Positions 34,667 through 42,979 of a stretch of DNA of 64,000 nt are shown piece after piece (the stretch's first letter is position 1; every line of letters starts with the position of its first letter). This DNA is from Myxococcota bacterium (GTDB lineage Bacteria > Myxococcota_A > UBA9160 > UBA4427), in contig JAQWRT010000026.1 in assembly GCA_029243605.1 (NCBI GenBank), forward strand, positions 120,980 to 184,979. Reading direction: 5' to 3'. The position numbers and the translations under genes are program-made. A model generated the notes under the pieces. That model was not told the origin of the DNA and searched no databases. It was given only the letters and a program-made list of their open reading frames with translations.

Positions 34667-34685
34667 GCGTCGATTAGGTCGACGC
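34667..34685. terminator. Hairpin downstream of the dsb operon
   Basis: A 7-bp perfect stem (GCGTCGA / TCGACGC) with a 5-base loop lies between the dsbA stop and the convergent flavoprotein gene. No T-tract; weak support. Confidence 0.3.
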
Positions 34686-34789
34686 TCTTGGAAGGAATCG
34701 AACGTTTGATCGACCAACCGTCCGAATAGGGAAAGGCGAGGGAAGGGGGCTCGAAGACGATCTTGCTCACCCCAGGACTCCTCCTTCCT

Positions 34790-35881
34790 TTAGCCTGCAA
34801 GGATCGCGTTCGCCCACCCCTCAGCGGCTGTGTCCCAATTGAGATACGCGTGGGAGTGGCCAGCGTTGATATCTCGCCAGAGGCGTTGAATGGGTTCGCT
34901 CTCCTGGAGGGCGCCGCCTCCGCTGGCTTCAAACACCCTTTGGGTCGCACGAGTCGCAAGCTGCGCGACGAAAGCGGTGTCCCTTGTGACTTGTGCGCAC
35001 CAGGTGGGTTCGGGGGGGCGTTTGGCAGCGATGCGCGCGTCGATATCGGCGGCGGTCCTCTCCAAGAGGAGTCGGGCCGCGTAGACTTCGGCGGAAGACT
35101 CTGCCAGTCGGTTTTTGGCAGAGCCCATATCGGATTGCCGGCTTAGCGAAGTAATGAGTACGCGTTCCGTGAGGCGTTCCCGGAACCGTGTCAGCGCCGC
35201 CTCCGCAGCACCCAAGAGCGGCCCTGCGATCACCGCCACCCCAAAATCTATGCACGCCCCCAGCGTCTCTTCGAAGGGCCGAGCGCGATGATCCGGCACG
35301 AATACGTCTTGGGCCACGACGTCCTTGCTCCCGGTGCCCTTCAATCCGGCGACATGCCAGTTGTCGACGATTTCGACTTCATTTTTCGGAACGCAACAGA
35401 GAAGGAGTCCGCCGGCTCCCCCACCGCCATCGCGGACGGCGCCGAGAAGAAGCCAATCCGCCGCGTCGCAACCCGAGGCGAAGGACCACTTGCCCGAGAG
35501 CCGAAGGCCTCCGTCGGCCGTAGTGGCCTTTCCAACAGGTGCCAGGGAGGCCGCGGTCAGGGTCTCGGGGTCCGCCCAAACCTCCTCCTGTGCAGCCTGC
35601 GGGTAATAGGTGAGCATGGCATTGTGTGCGCTCCAGACAAATTGGCACCACGCCGTCGAGACGCATCCAGCCGCGAGGCGGGAGGTCAACTGTATGTGGG
35701 TCGAGGCACCGAGTGCTGATCCGCCGAACTCGTGGGGCTGAAGCGCCCGAGTGAGTCCGCTTTCGATCAGGTCATCGACGGTCGACTTGGGCATCTGCCG
35801 TAGCGCTTCGGCTTCGTGGGCACGCTCGGCCAGGGCGGGAAGCAGCGTATCGGCACGCGCAATAAGAGTGGCTTCATCCAT
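34790..35881 (-). CDS. Acyl-CoA dehydrogenase-fold flavin monooxygenase (HsaA / HpaB-C group D like), 363 aa
   Basis: The fold is acyl-CoA dehydrogenase-like. LLPALAERAHEAEALRQMPKSTVDDLIESGLTRALQPHEFGG and GCVSTAWCQFVWSAHNAM match two-component flavin monooxygenases such as HsaA and indole/4-HPA hydroxylases. GKWSFASGCDAADWLLLGA and GLKGTGSKDVVAQDVFVP support this better than true acyl-CoA dehydrogenases. The catalytic Glu of the latter is not evident. Such oxygenases hydroxylate phenolic rings using FMNH2 or FADH2 from a separate reductase. No reductase gene is adjacent. With P450 and Baeyer-Villiger genes nearby, a steroid/aromatic catabolic role is plausible but inferred. Confidence 0.8.
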   Translation of the reverse strand: MDEATLIARADTLLPALAERAHEAEALRQMPKSTVDDLIESGLTRALQPHEFGGSALGASTHIQLTSRLAAGCVSTAWCQFVWSAHNAMLTYYPQAAQEEVWADPETLTAASLAPVGKATTADGGLRLSGKWSFASGCDAADWLLLGAVRDGGGGAGGLLLCCVPKNEVEIVDNWHVAGLKGTGSKDVVAQDVFVPDHRARPFEETLGACIDFGVAVIAGPLLGAAEAALTRFRERLTERVLITSLSRQSDMGSAKNRLAESSAEVYAARLLLERTAADIDARIAAKRPPEPTWCAQVTRDTAFVAQLATRATQRVFEASGGGALQESEPIQRLWRDINAGHSHAYLNWDTAAEGWANAILAG

Positions 35882-36274
35882 GCCGATGAGCGTAGACTCA
35901 TCGACCGGTCGCTGCCATCGGACGCGGCTCCCGTTTATTCGTTTGACGGGCCGAAGTTCAAGGCGTCGTTACGCTGTCCGTGGAGTTCGCGCGCCGGTCC
36001 GGGAGTTAGGAAAAACCCCGGCTTCTGGGCTCCCGACCCTCAGCCTACCGCCGTTGCCGAACCCCACGGGGCCATCGGGAGGACTTCGGAGTAATTCGAC
36101 GACGAGGGGAATGGGGGGACTATTTGTCTAGCTCCGGGTGGCTCAACCGTTCTCGCCGAGACCTCGGCCGAAGCCGTCAAAGTAGGCGATGCTTTCGCCG
36201 TCGTCTTGGAACCCCTTTTTCGAGAGTTCGGTGTAGCCGGCCTTCAAATACCCACAGATCAGTAGGGACAATCT
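35882..36274. other. Divergent intergenic region
   Basis: Nearly 400 bases between divergent genes. A minus-strand frame near 36143-36257 reads AGYTELSKKGFQDD...FDGFGRGLGENG, which looks faintly protein-like and could be the tail of a lost gene. No operator was recognised. Confidence 0.35.
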
Positions 36275-36841
36275 ATGTCGCGCCTTGAGCGAAAATCTTA
36301 TGCCGAACTGACCACCGAACAAAAAGAGGCCTTCGATAAGGTTGTAGCCGATCGCCCTGTCCAACCTACGGATGGGCACATCGGTGGGCCCTTCGACATC
36401 TGGATCCGGAACCCTGAATTAGGGCAACGCTTGGTAGGGCTTGGGGGTCTTTTCCGTTTTCGCACATCGGTCGATCGCCGCTATGTCGAACTCGCGATCC
36501 TGGTCACGGGTCAATTCTGGCAGGCCCAGTTTGAGTGGTGGGCGCATGAGCCAATGGCACGCGAAGCTGGCGTACCCGAGGGCATTATCCAGTCAATTAA
36601 AGCTGGCGAAGCGCCAAGCCTCAGCGATGAAGGCGATAAAGCCGCTTATGCCCTGGCCAACGAACTTCACCGAACTCACAAGCTAAGTGACGAAACCTTC
36701 GCTGCTGCGAAAGTCCAATTCGGTGAAACGGGCGTTGCAGAACTCATAGGCCTTTGCGGTTTTTATGGGCTCGTCTCGATGACCCTGAATGGGTTCGACG
36801 TAGGCCTGCCCGAGGGAGCTACAGCGCCGTTTTCGAAGTGA
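36275..36841 (+). CDS. Carboxymuconolactone decarboxylase-family protein, 188 aa
   Basis: All-helical CMD/AhpD-like fold. The core ELAILVTGQFWQAQFEWWAHEPMAREAGVPEGIIQSIKAG is the family signature. The EWWAH replaces the C-x-x-C-x-x-x-H of peroxidatic AhpD, so it is not a peroxidase. Closest in style are PcaC-like lactone decarboxylases and the many single-domain homologues of unknown activity found with catabolic genes. Intact and full length for this longer subgroup. Confidence 0.8.
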   Translation: MSRLERKSYAELTTEQKEAFDKVVADRPVQPTDGHIGGPFDIWIRNPELGQRLVGLGGLFRFRTSVDRRYVELAILVTGQFWQAQFEWWAHEPMAREAGVPEGIIQSIKAGEAPSLSDEGDKAAYALANELHRTHKLSDETFAAAKVQFGETGVAELIGLCGFYGLVSMTLNGFDVGLPEGATAPFSK

Positions 36842-36934
36842 ATGTGATGGCAGCGCAAGGGCGCCAAGAATTGTCGGAGTGACAGGGAGCGCCGGTGCTC
36901 CATGAGGACCTCAGCCGATAGAATGCGCTGGCGA

Positions 36935-37561
36935 CTACCAGTTTCTGGCTGGAAGCCCTGGGTGTGGGCCATCGCCCCTGACATAATGGTGGGCGATAAA
37001 GCTCTCTCCCCCCGAAGCCAGATGGAAAATCACGTCGTTGGGCTGGCTAAAGGAGAGCATGTGATCGCCAGTCATTGCGAGCAGGGTGCCGACCATCACT
37101 CGTCCGATCATGCCGTGTGACACTACCGCGATTCTTTGGTGATCGAGGGCCAGAGTTTCCTCGAGGAAGGGTGCTACTCGCTCGATCATGTCAGGATAGT
37201 TTTCGCAGTTGGGCCCGCGATAATGAAACTGGTCCTCCTGCCACGCGTTGAACTCTTCGGCCCACTTGTTGGCCACCTGATCCCACATTTCACCGCTCCA
37301 GTCACCACAGTCCCATTCTTTAATGCGGTGATCGAATGAGACCTCTAGCCCAAGGTGCTCATTAATGATCTCAGCGGTCTGTCGCGTCCGGTCTAAGGGT
37401 GAGGCGACTATGTGTTCAATTCCAAGCTGAGAGAGAAAACGACCGTTTGTGTCAGCTTGTCTTTTGCCCAACTCAGTCAGGTCAGAGTTCCATTGACCCT
37501 GCATTCGGCGAATCGCGTTCCACTCTGTTTGTCCATGTCTGACGAAATACAAATCTTTCAC
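36935..37561 (-). CDS. Histidine phosphatase (phosphoglycerate mutase-like), 208 aa
   Basis: The catalytic RHGQTEWN is at residues 8-15, with H9 taking the phosphate. ASPLDRTRQTAEII holds the second Arg. An Asp/Glu-rich WDCGDWSGEMWD and the second catalytic His in VVSHGMIGRV complete the site. It belongs to the GpmB/PhoE/CobC branch that removes phosphate from small molecules rather than the glycolytic mutases. Physiological substrate unknown. Single gene. Confidence 0.87.
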   Translation of the reverse strand: MKDLYFVRHGQTEWNAIRRMQGQWNSDLTELGKRQADTNGRFLSQLGIEHIVASPLDRTRQTAEIINEHLGLEVSFDHRIKEWDCGDWSGEMWDQVANKWAEEFNAWQEDQFHYRGPNCENYPDMIERVAPFLEETLALDHQRIAVVSHGMIGRVMVGTLLAMTGDHMLSFSQPNDVIFHLASGGESFIAHHYVRGDGPHPGLPARNW

Positions 37562-37861
37562 AGTCTCCCCTTCTCAGCCGAGACGAGTTCGTGATCACCG
37601 AGTAGAAAAAGAATCGGGCCAGAAGCATTGAGTGAACGCTTAGAGGCTACCCGAATCGCCCGAACTCTGGGGCTCCGGCACAAAGTCCGGCCATGCGCGC
37701 CGTGGTTATTTTTGGTGCACATGCCTGTAAGAGCTGGTCCGAGCCGCCACTGAATCAGTGGGAAGCGAGCGACTGTATCTGGGCGAGCCCGGGTTCCACA
37801 AGCGATGGTCGACACTCTCGCGGCTCTGATCTTTTTCAACTCGAAGAGGCGGGCGAGGCGT
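37562..37861. other. Intergenic region, nothing recognised
   Basis: About 300 bases between the GST stop and the phosphatase start, both on the minus strand. Expected to carry the phosphatase promoter. No repeat or small gene was supported. Confidence 0.35.
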
Positions 37862-38710
37862 TTAGCTCGATGCGAGGGCGACTCTCGCCGCGTAGGGCGG
37901 GGGTCCGCCGCGCTGACCACGCGACTTCAGCTTGAGGACCGTGCAAGTAATCGGCGCGTACCAAGGTTGGAGACGCCCTACACCCCGTTCAAAGGCAGGC
38001 CTCTTCATAACCTCAGATGCCCAGTTCCGAATCTTCGGATAGTTTCGGAAATCTATAACACCCGTGCGCGACATCAGGAAATATTGCACGAACCAGGCGA
38101 TGTCCGCGAACGAGTAGTCGTCGCCGACCAACCAGCGATGCTCAGACAATTCGGATTCTATCCGGTCTAAGAAGGCAAAAAGCGATGTTTCTGCCTCGAG
38201 GACCTCTTCCTCCGAAAATCCGGCAGTGGCCCGCTGGTGAAATTCCGCCGCGCCGGTATCCGCGGTTTGCTTCTCAAGGTAGTTCTGCATCTCTTCGGAT
38301 GATTTTTTCCCGCCCAGAGCTACCGCATACATGTAGGTCTTGATGACGCCGTTGTGATTCTCGGTTGCCTCGTCCATCGATCCGTCGACCCTGCGCCTCT
38401 CGGTAGGGTCAGTTGGATAGAGAGGCGAATCGGGGAATTGCTCCTCGAGATATCGCAAGATGTCGATTGACTCTGTGATAACTACACCGTCGTGGACCAG
38501 GGCCGGAACGAGACCCGCTGGGTTGGTTCGGAAGTACGCGTCTCTGGTATTGGCTCGCGCGAGTAAATTGATCGAGTGCGCCACGAAATCGAGGTCTTTT
38601 TCCCCAAGCGCCAGAGCCACGCGCTGGGCGCAGTTGGAGAGGAAAAAGTGATAGAGATGAATTCCCTTCATCGAACGGATCTCGGGATCCTCTGCGTCGC
38701 GAATAGGCAT
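37862..38710 (-). CDS. Glutathione S-transferase family protein, 282 aa
   Basis: The N-terminal thioredoxin-like domain contains LYHFFLSNCAQRVALALGEKDLDFVAHSINL and the glutathione-binding PALVHDGVVITESIDILRYLEEQFP (cis-Pro and E-S pair). The helical C-domain ends DYSFADIAWFVQYFLMS...YPKIRNWASEVMKRPAF. It should conjugate glutathione to electrophiles or act as a dehalogenase or isomerase. GAGGGAG lies eight bases before the ATG at 38710. The frame is open to 38878, but that stretch looks non-coding. Confidence 0.83.
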   Translation of the reverse strand: MPIRDAEDPEIRSMKGIHLYHFFLSNCAQRVALALGEKDLDFVAHSINLLARANTRDAYFRTNPAGLVPALVHDGVVITESIDILRYLEEQFPDSPLYPTDPTERRRVDGSMDEATENHNGVIKTYMYAVALGGKKSSEEMQNYLEKQTADTGAAEFHQRATAGFSEEEVLEAETSLFAFLDRIESELSEHRWLVGDDYSFADIAWFVQYFLMSRTGVIDFRNYPKIRNWASEVMKRPAFERGVGRLQPWYAPITCTVLKLKSRGQRGGPPPYAARVALASS

Positions 38711-39230
38711 TTGGGGGACTCCCTCGGGCGATTTTCCGTCTTGGGCGAAGTTTTCCTTGGAGCTCCGCCTCCGAAATGAACAGGTTTTATAAAGTCGTGC
38801 TTGAAAAGACGCGTGATGCGTCACTTTCGTAGGCCTGTATGCGCGAAACCTTATTGGGTGGCGGCGAGGCCTTTCCAAGCTCGCGCCGCAATCTCGGGCG
38901 ACTCAGAAGTCTAGAAGGCATGGGTAAACAACCTAAACGCATCCAATCCAGATTCGTGGACAACCCAAGAATGGCTCTCATGAGAGAGAAGGAAGTGAGT
39001 CGCTGGCTGAAGGCCTGGAAGTTCGCGCGGGTCCGATCCGGGCCGAACGCCATCCAATCTGGGAGTCGGGAAGATCCAAGTAACTGTTTATATTACGTAT
39101 TTAATTGGAGACGAGACTAATCTTAGAGTAAGCTCTAAGCTTGATCCCGGCTTCAAGCGCGCCAAAGCCCATGCTCCCCCACCACCCTCAGTCGACCCTT
39201 TCAAAGTTCAAGCCAGAATGAGAGGCCAGG
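38711..39230. other. Divergent intergenic region before the TetR-P450-TesB cluster
   Basis: About 520 bases. It holds an AT-rich promoter-like stretch (about 39085-39110) and a palindrome (39122-39139) in front of the tetR-type gene. The part from 38787 to 39060 has open frames on both strands, none convincing. Confidence 0.45.
39122..39139. promoter_or_regulatory. Palindrome, candidate operator of the TetR-type regulator
   Basis: CTTAGAG and its exact inverse CTCTAAG flank a 4-base centre (TAAG). The 18-bp size is that of many TetR-family operators. It lies ~90 bases upstream of the regulator gene and directly downstream of an AT-rich stretch that could hold the promoter. Autoregulation and control of the P450-thioesterase genes behind it are inferred. 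Confidence 0.5.
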
Positions 39231-39869
39231 ATGCCCGCTGCCACCGCCCACGACTCGAACAACCCCGACCCGCCCCTCGGCCGGCGTGAGCGCCGAAAAC
39301 TCGAGGTGCGGACTCGCATCTACGCCGCCGCCCGGAGACTGTTTTCGAAACAAGGCATCGAGGCGACAACGGTTGACGAAATTGCAGAAGCCGCCGATGT
39401 CGCGCCGGCCACCTTCTTCAATCACTTTCAGAACAAGCAAGCCATTGTGGCCCTGATGACGGGTGAAGTCGTCGAACATATTCATGCAATGATCGTCGAA
39501 TCGTTGGTTGGAAATGGGTCGAGCTTCGAACGTATTCGCCGATTCATCGCGCGGGCTGCTGAAGATATTTCAGCAAGCCGAGGCGGCGCGCGTGTGACCC
39601 TCGTCGAATTCATGCGTCTCGACGCCACTCCGAACGTTCCGCATCCGTATCTCGACCGACTCTTCGAACCCATCGTTGCACTCATCGAAAACGGGCAAGC
39701 TGCAGGCGAGATTCGAACAGATCGTGAAGCTGAGTTCTTGGCCCAGATGGCCGTGGGCATGATCAACTCGGCTGTCACTAATTGGCTCGCGCACCCCGAC
39801 TATCCAATTGAGGCGAGTCTCATCGAGGCCACCGAATTCGCGATCGAGACGCTACGCCCAGAAGCTTAA
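39231..39869 (+). CDS. TetR-family transcriptional regulator, 212 aa
   Basis: The N-terminal helix-turn-helix domain spans about residues 24-70: RTRIYAAARRLFSKQGIEATTVDEIAEAADVAPATFFNHFQNKQAIV, a textbook TetR pattern. The C-terminal ligand domain is typical in length and not assignable to a ligand. It heads a same-strand cluster with the P450 (71 bases later) and the TesB gene. A palindrome upstream is a candidate operator. It most likely represses the cluster until an inducing substrate binds. Confidence 0.88.
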   Translation: MPAATAHDSNNPDPPLGRRERRKLEVRTRIYAAARRLFSKQGIEATTVDEIAEAADVAPATFFNHFQNKQAIVALMTGEVVEHIHAMIVESLVGNGSSFERIRRFIARAAEDISASRGGARVTLVEFMRLDATPNVPHPYLDRLFEPIVALIENGQAAGEIRTDREAEFLAQMAVGMINSAVTNWLAHPDYPIEASLIEATEFAIETLRPEA

Positions 39870-39940
39870 GCTAAAGAAAACGCACCTGGCAAAAATGCCA
39901 GCCTCTGAACTCCTGAGATCAACCCGAAAGGACACCTCCC

Positions 39941-41212
39941 GTGACTCGGAAATTCAGCGCCGAAGATATTGACATTGACTACGGCCATGCTGCTGCATGG
40001 AACTCTGAGATGCCCGAGAGGACGCGCTGGTTGCGTGAAAATGCACCAGTCTTCTGGAGTGAAAAGACCGACGCCTTTATTATCACTCGCTTCGAAGACG
40101 TGGTGCATGCTTCAAAAAACAACGACGTGTTCTGTTCGGGCGAGGGTGTTCTGCCTGGAAAGCTGAGCCCCAAAATCGGACTCATCGATGAGGACGAACC
40201 ACGCCACGGTGAAATGCGCGGCCTCATCAACAGAGGTTTTACCCCGCGCATGGTTCGGAAATGGGAAGAGGTATTTCAAAAGATCACCGACGAAGCGATT
40301 AATGAAGTCGCGAATAAGGGGGAATGCGATTTCGTCGAAGACATCGCTGTGCCGCTTCCTCTTATTCTAATCGCGGAGATGATTGGGATTCGTAAAGAGG
40401 ATCGAAAACGTTTTCACCACTGGTCCGACGCCATGATTAGCGCCCAGGGGAATATGGATAACCCCGAAATCATCGCGAAGTCGGGAGCAGCAGCGATGGA
40501 GTATATGACCTACGTGACTGCTGTGATCGAGGATCGACGCAAGGATCCTAAGGACGATCTGATCAGTATCTTGGTGCGGGCCAAGGACGACGGCGTACTT
40601 GTCGAACATGCCCGGGATCAGGCTGAAGACCTTGACTCTACGCTTGGTAGGTCGGAAGAGCATACCTCGATGAATAACGACGAACTCATCAAGATGAGCA
40701 TCTTGTTGATGGTCGCGGGTAATGAGACGACTCGAAACGGTCTTTCGGGCGGAATGCAGCTCTTGATCGAGAACCCCGACGCGAGGCAGCGACTTATCGA
40801 GGACCCCTCGCTGATTCCCAACGCGGTGGAAGAGATGCTTCGCCTAGTCTCGCCTGTCCTTTCTTTTCTCCGGACGGCGACCCAGGACACGGAAATGCGC
40901 GGCGTTCCCATCAAGCAAGGCGAGAAGATTCTGATGATGTACGGTTCGGCAAACCGCGATCCGGAAGAGTTCGAAAATCCTGATATCTTCGATATCGATC
41001 GTGAACCGCATCACCTCGCGTTTGGGATCGGCAACCACTTTTGTCTCGGCGCTAACCTGGCTCGAATGGAAATGCGTGTCGCCTTGAGCGAGTTGCTTCG
41101 CCGAGTCCCCGACATGGAGTACTCGGCCCATGGGCCCGAGATGGGGTCCTCGGCACTGGTAAGAAGCGTTCAGCACATGAATGTCAAGTTCTCGCCGGAA
41201 GACTCGCGGTAA
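39941..41212 (+). CDS. Cytochrome P450, class I bacterial type (CYP), 423 aa
   Basis: Soluble bacterial P450. The I-helix oxygen site is AGNETT, the K-helix is EMLR, and the haem loop FGIGNHFCLGANLARME carries the thiolate Cys368. Also DEPRHGEMRGLINRGFTPRMV, as in the CYP125/CYP142-like group acting on steroids or terpenes. Needs a ferredoxin and reductase, neither of which is adjacent. GTG start preceded by AAAGGA. The 71-base gap after tetR and ~70 before the thioesterase suggest one transcription unit. An acidic insertion (EDLDSTLGRSEEHTSMNNDE) before the I-helix is somewhat longer than usual. Confidence 0.9.
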   Translation: MTRKFSAEDIDIDYGHAAAWNSEMPERTRWLRENAPVFWSEKTDAFIITRFEDVVHASKNNDVFCSGEGVLPGKLSPKIGLIDEDEPRHGEMRGLINRGFTPRMVRKWEEVFQKITDEAINEVANKGECDFVEDIAVPLPLILIAEMIGIRKEDRKRFHHWSDAMISAQGNMDNPEIIAKSGAAAMEYMTYVTAVIEDRRKDPKDDLISILVRAKDDGVLVEHARDQAEDLDSTLGRSEEHTSMNNDELIKMSILLMVAGNETTRNGLSGGMQLLIENPDARQRLIEDPSLIPNAVEEMLRLVSPVLSFLRTATQDTEMRGVPIKQGEKILMMYGSANRDPEEFENPDIFDIDREPHHLAFGIGNHFCLGANLARMEMRVALSELLRRVPDMEYSAHGPEMGSSALVRSVQHMNVKFSPEDSR

Positions 41213-41282
41213 GAGGATATCGGAGGCAAGCCCGGGATAAAGTCAGCCGGCGAATAGATTCGACTTGCTATAGTGCGCACCC

Positions 41283-42095
41283 ATGCCCTTCGATGTCACC
41301 GATTTTAAAACGCTAATGGAACTCGAGCCGCACGGGCCCGACGTCTTTGTTGGCGTCGGCCCGCCCTACCCGTGGGGCCGTGTTTACGGCGGCCAAGTCG
41401 TCGCGCAGGCGTTACGCGCCGCATGCGCGACCGTTGATGATTGGTTCCAAGTGCACTCGCTGCATTCCTATTTCATTCGTGGCGGGGACTATGATGAGCC
41501 AATTCGGTATGAAGTCGATCGAATTCGAAACGGCCGATCTTTTCTGACAAGACGAGTAGTGGCTCGTCAGTCGATGGGTCCGATTCTGAACTTGTCCGCT
41601 TCGTTTCAGATTCGCGAGGACGAGGCCGACGTGCAGGAATGCGCGATGCCTAAAGATTTGCCGCAGCCTGAAGATCTTCGTCCTTCCGAATGGGGTCCGA
41701 TTCTCCTGACTCGACGACTCAAAAAGGAGGGGCCCCGGGCGCTGGCTTGGGTTCGTGTGGAAGGTGAAATCGGCGAAGACCCGGTCGCCCAGTCCTGCGC
41801 GCTTGCGTACACCTCAGATGAGCTACCAACCGATGCGGCAAGTCGATCTCATCCGCTGACGGCCACCCTGGGTGACGGGCCCGGGGACTACGGGGAGACC
41901 TTTGTTGGAGCAAGCCTCGACCATTCGATCTGGTTTCACCGCCCTGGCCGCATCGACGATTGGGTGCTGCACGACTTTCAAGGTCACGGCGTCGTTGGTG
42001 CACGTGGGCTCACGGTTGGCCAACTCTACAGTCGTAGCGGGTTGCATCTTGCAACTGTGGCCCAAGAGATTTTAATTAGAGAACGCACGCGTTAA
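41283..42095 (+). CDS. tesB: Acyl-CoA thioesterase II (TesB-like), 270 aa
   Basis: Double hot-dog enzyme: PYPWGRVYGGQVVAQALRAACATV, VHSLHSYFIRGGDYDEPIRYEVDRIRNGRSFLTRRVVARQ, and the C-terminal SLDHSIWFHRPGRIDDWVLHDFQ. The Asp and Thr/Gln catalytic positions of TesB are consistent with GASLDHSIWF and the late VGARGLTVGQLYSRSGLHLATVAQE. It hydrolyses medium- or long-chain acyl-CoA to free acid and CoA. Third gene of the TetR-P450 cluster, so it may release CoA from the oxidised product. Confidence 0.87.
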   Translation: MPFDVTDFKTLMELEPHGPDVFVGVGPPYPWGRVYGGQVVAQALRAACATVDDWFQVHSLHSYFIRGGDYDEPIRYEVDRIRNGRSFLTRRVVARQSMGPILNLSASFQIREDEADVQECAMPKDLPQPEDLRPSEWGPILLTRRLKKEGPRALAWVRVEGEIGEDPVAQSCALAYTSDELPTDAASRSHPLTATLGDGPGDYGETFVGASLDHSIWFHRPGRIDDWVLHDFQGHGVVGARGLTVGQLYSRSGLHLATVAQEILIRERTR

Positions 42096-42097
42096 AT

Positions 42098-42121
42098 AGA
42101 CATCTACTTAGGTAGACGTCT
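42098..42121 (+). terminator. Hairpin after the thioesterase gene
   Basis: A 10-bp stem with one mismatch (AGACATCTAC / GTAGACGTCT) and a 4-base loop starts 3 bases after the tesB stop. No T-run follows. Its position favours a terminator or transcript-end stem. Confidence 0.4.
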
Positions 42122-42347
42122 CGTTGGGCGTCGGGTGCAGAGTCTTTCCAGCGACGAGTTTTGGAGTCCGACAGACTCGCTAGCGGCAACCCAGCGCTGG
42201 GGGCTAATAACGATGCGTCGCCTTGATTGTAAAAGGCTAAAGCACTTGAGTTGGCTTTGGCTAGAACCGTCCGGCGCGGGGGGTATGCTGAACCTCTAGG
42301 GGGATTCTCGCCGCGTGGAGTGCCTGGGCGAGAAAGGGGGAAGTCGC

Positions 42348-42758
42348 TCAGGAGGCTTCCTCGCTAACGCCCAGTTGCGTGATCAACAAAGCGCCGCCCG
42401 CCATTGCGACGCCCTTCAAGAAAAAGGAAAGCTGTATGCCCTGCATCTGGGGATCGGTGGCGGTGACCATCAGGACACCGTGGACGACAATGGTGACCGG
42501 TACGAGAAAAATGAAGATCAGCCAGCCGCCTAGTCGTGGGTTCTTGTTTAATAAGATCATTGCCGCGCCAGCGAGCTCGACCACGCCCGAGATTGCGACC
42601 CAGAATTCGCGAAAAGGAATCGACTCGTGCATCAAACTCACATAGCCCGAGACGTCGGTGAAGTGGGTCACCCCGGAGGTAAAGAAAATGAAGGTAAACA
42701 TGAGGCGCGCGATCACGAGAATAGACGAATGGCGGGGTAGGCTAGCTTCGATATTCAT
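42348..42758 (-). CDS. DoxX-family membrane protein, 136 aa
   Basis: Four membrane helices with the DoxX signature: LVIARLMFTFIFFTSGVTHFTD at the start, then FWVAISGVVELAGAAMILL, a third helix and a final LSFFLKGVAMAGGALLITQLG. DoxX-like proteins are associated with respiratory or redox complexes, and bacterial members are otherwise poorly defined. Single gene; no partner visible. Confidence 0.82.
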   Translation of the reverse strand: MNIEASLPRHSSILVIARLMFTFIFFTSGVTHFTDVSGYVSLMHESIPFREFWVAISGVVELAGAAMILLNKNPRLGGWLIFIFLVPVTIVVHGVLMVTATDPQMQGIQLSFFLKGVAMAGGALLITQLGVSEEAS

Positions 42759-42979
42759 GTGCGGGATTCCCTCGTTTTTAGCGCGCGACGGGTCAGAGGT
42801 GAAAATCGGTTCGAAAGCTTTGCGAGGAACCGAGAGTAGGGTGTTCCGGCTGTCTTTGAGAGGAGAGTGCGGTTGGAAGAGTTTCTTGAGTTTTTATCGA
42901 TACCCTGTCGTGGATTCAGGGTTATAGCCACAGTCTTCTAAAACGAGCTGCGCAAGGAGCTGCTCGACGCCGCTTGGAC

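Noticed and set aside
36143..36257. Minus-strand tail-like peptide (FDGFGRGLGENG)
   Set aside because: Too short, without start or family pattern; noted only as a possible gene scrap in the intergenic entry.
40636..40675. The P450 contains RSEEHTS, as in translated sequencing-adapter contamination
   Set aside because: The DNA differs from the common adapter at several positions, and the reading frame continues without break through the I-helix, K-helix and haem motifs. I treat the likeness as chance, although a read check would settle it.
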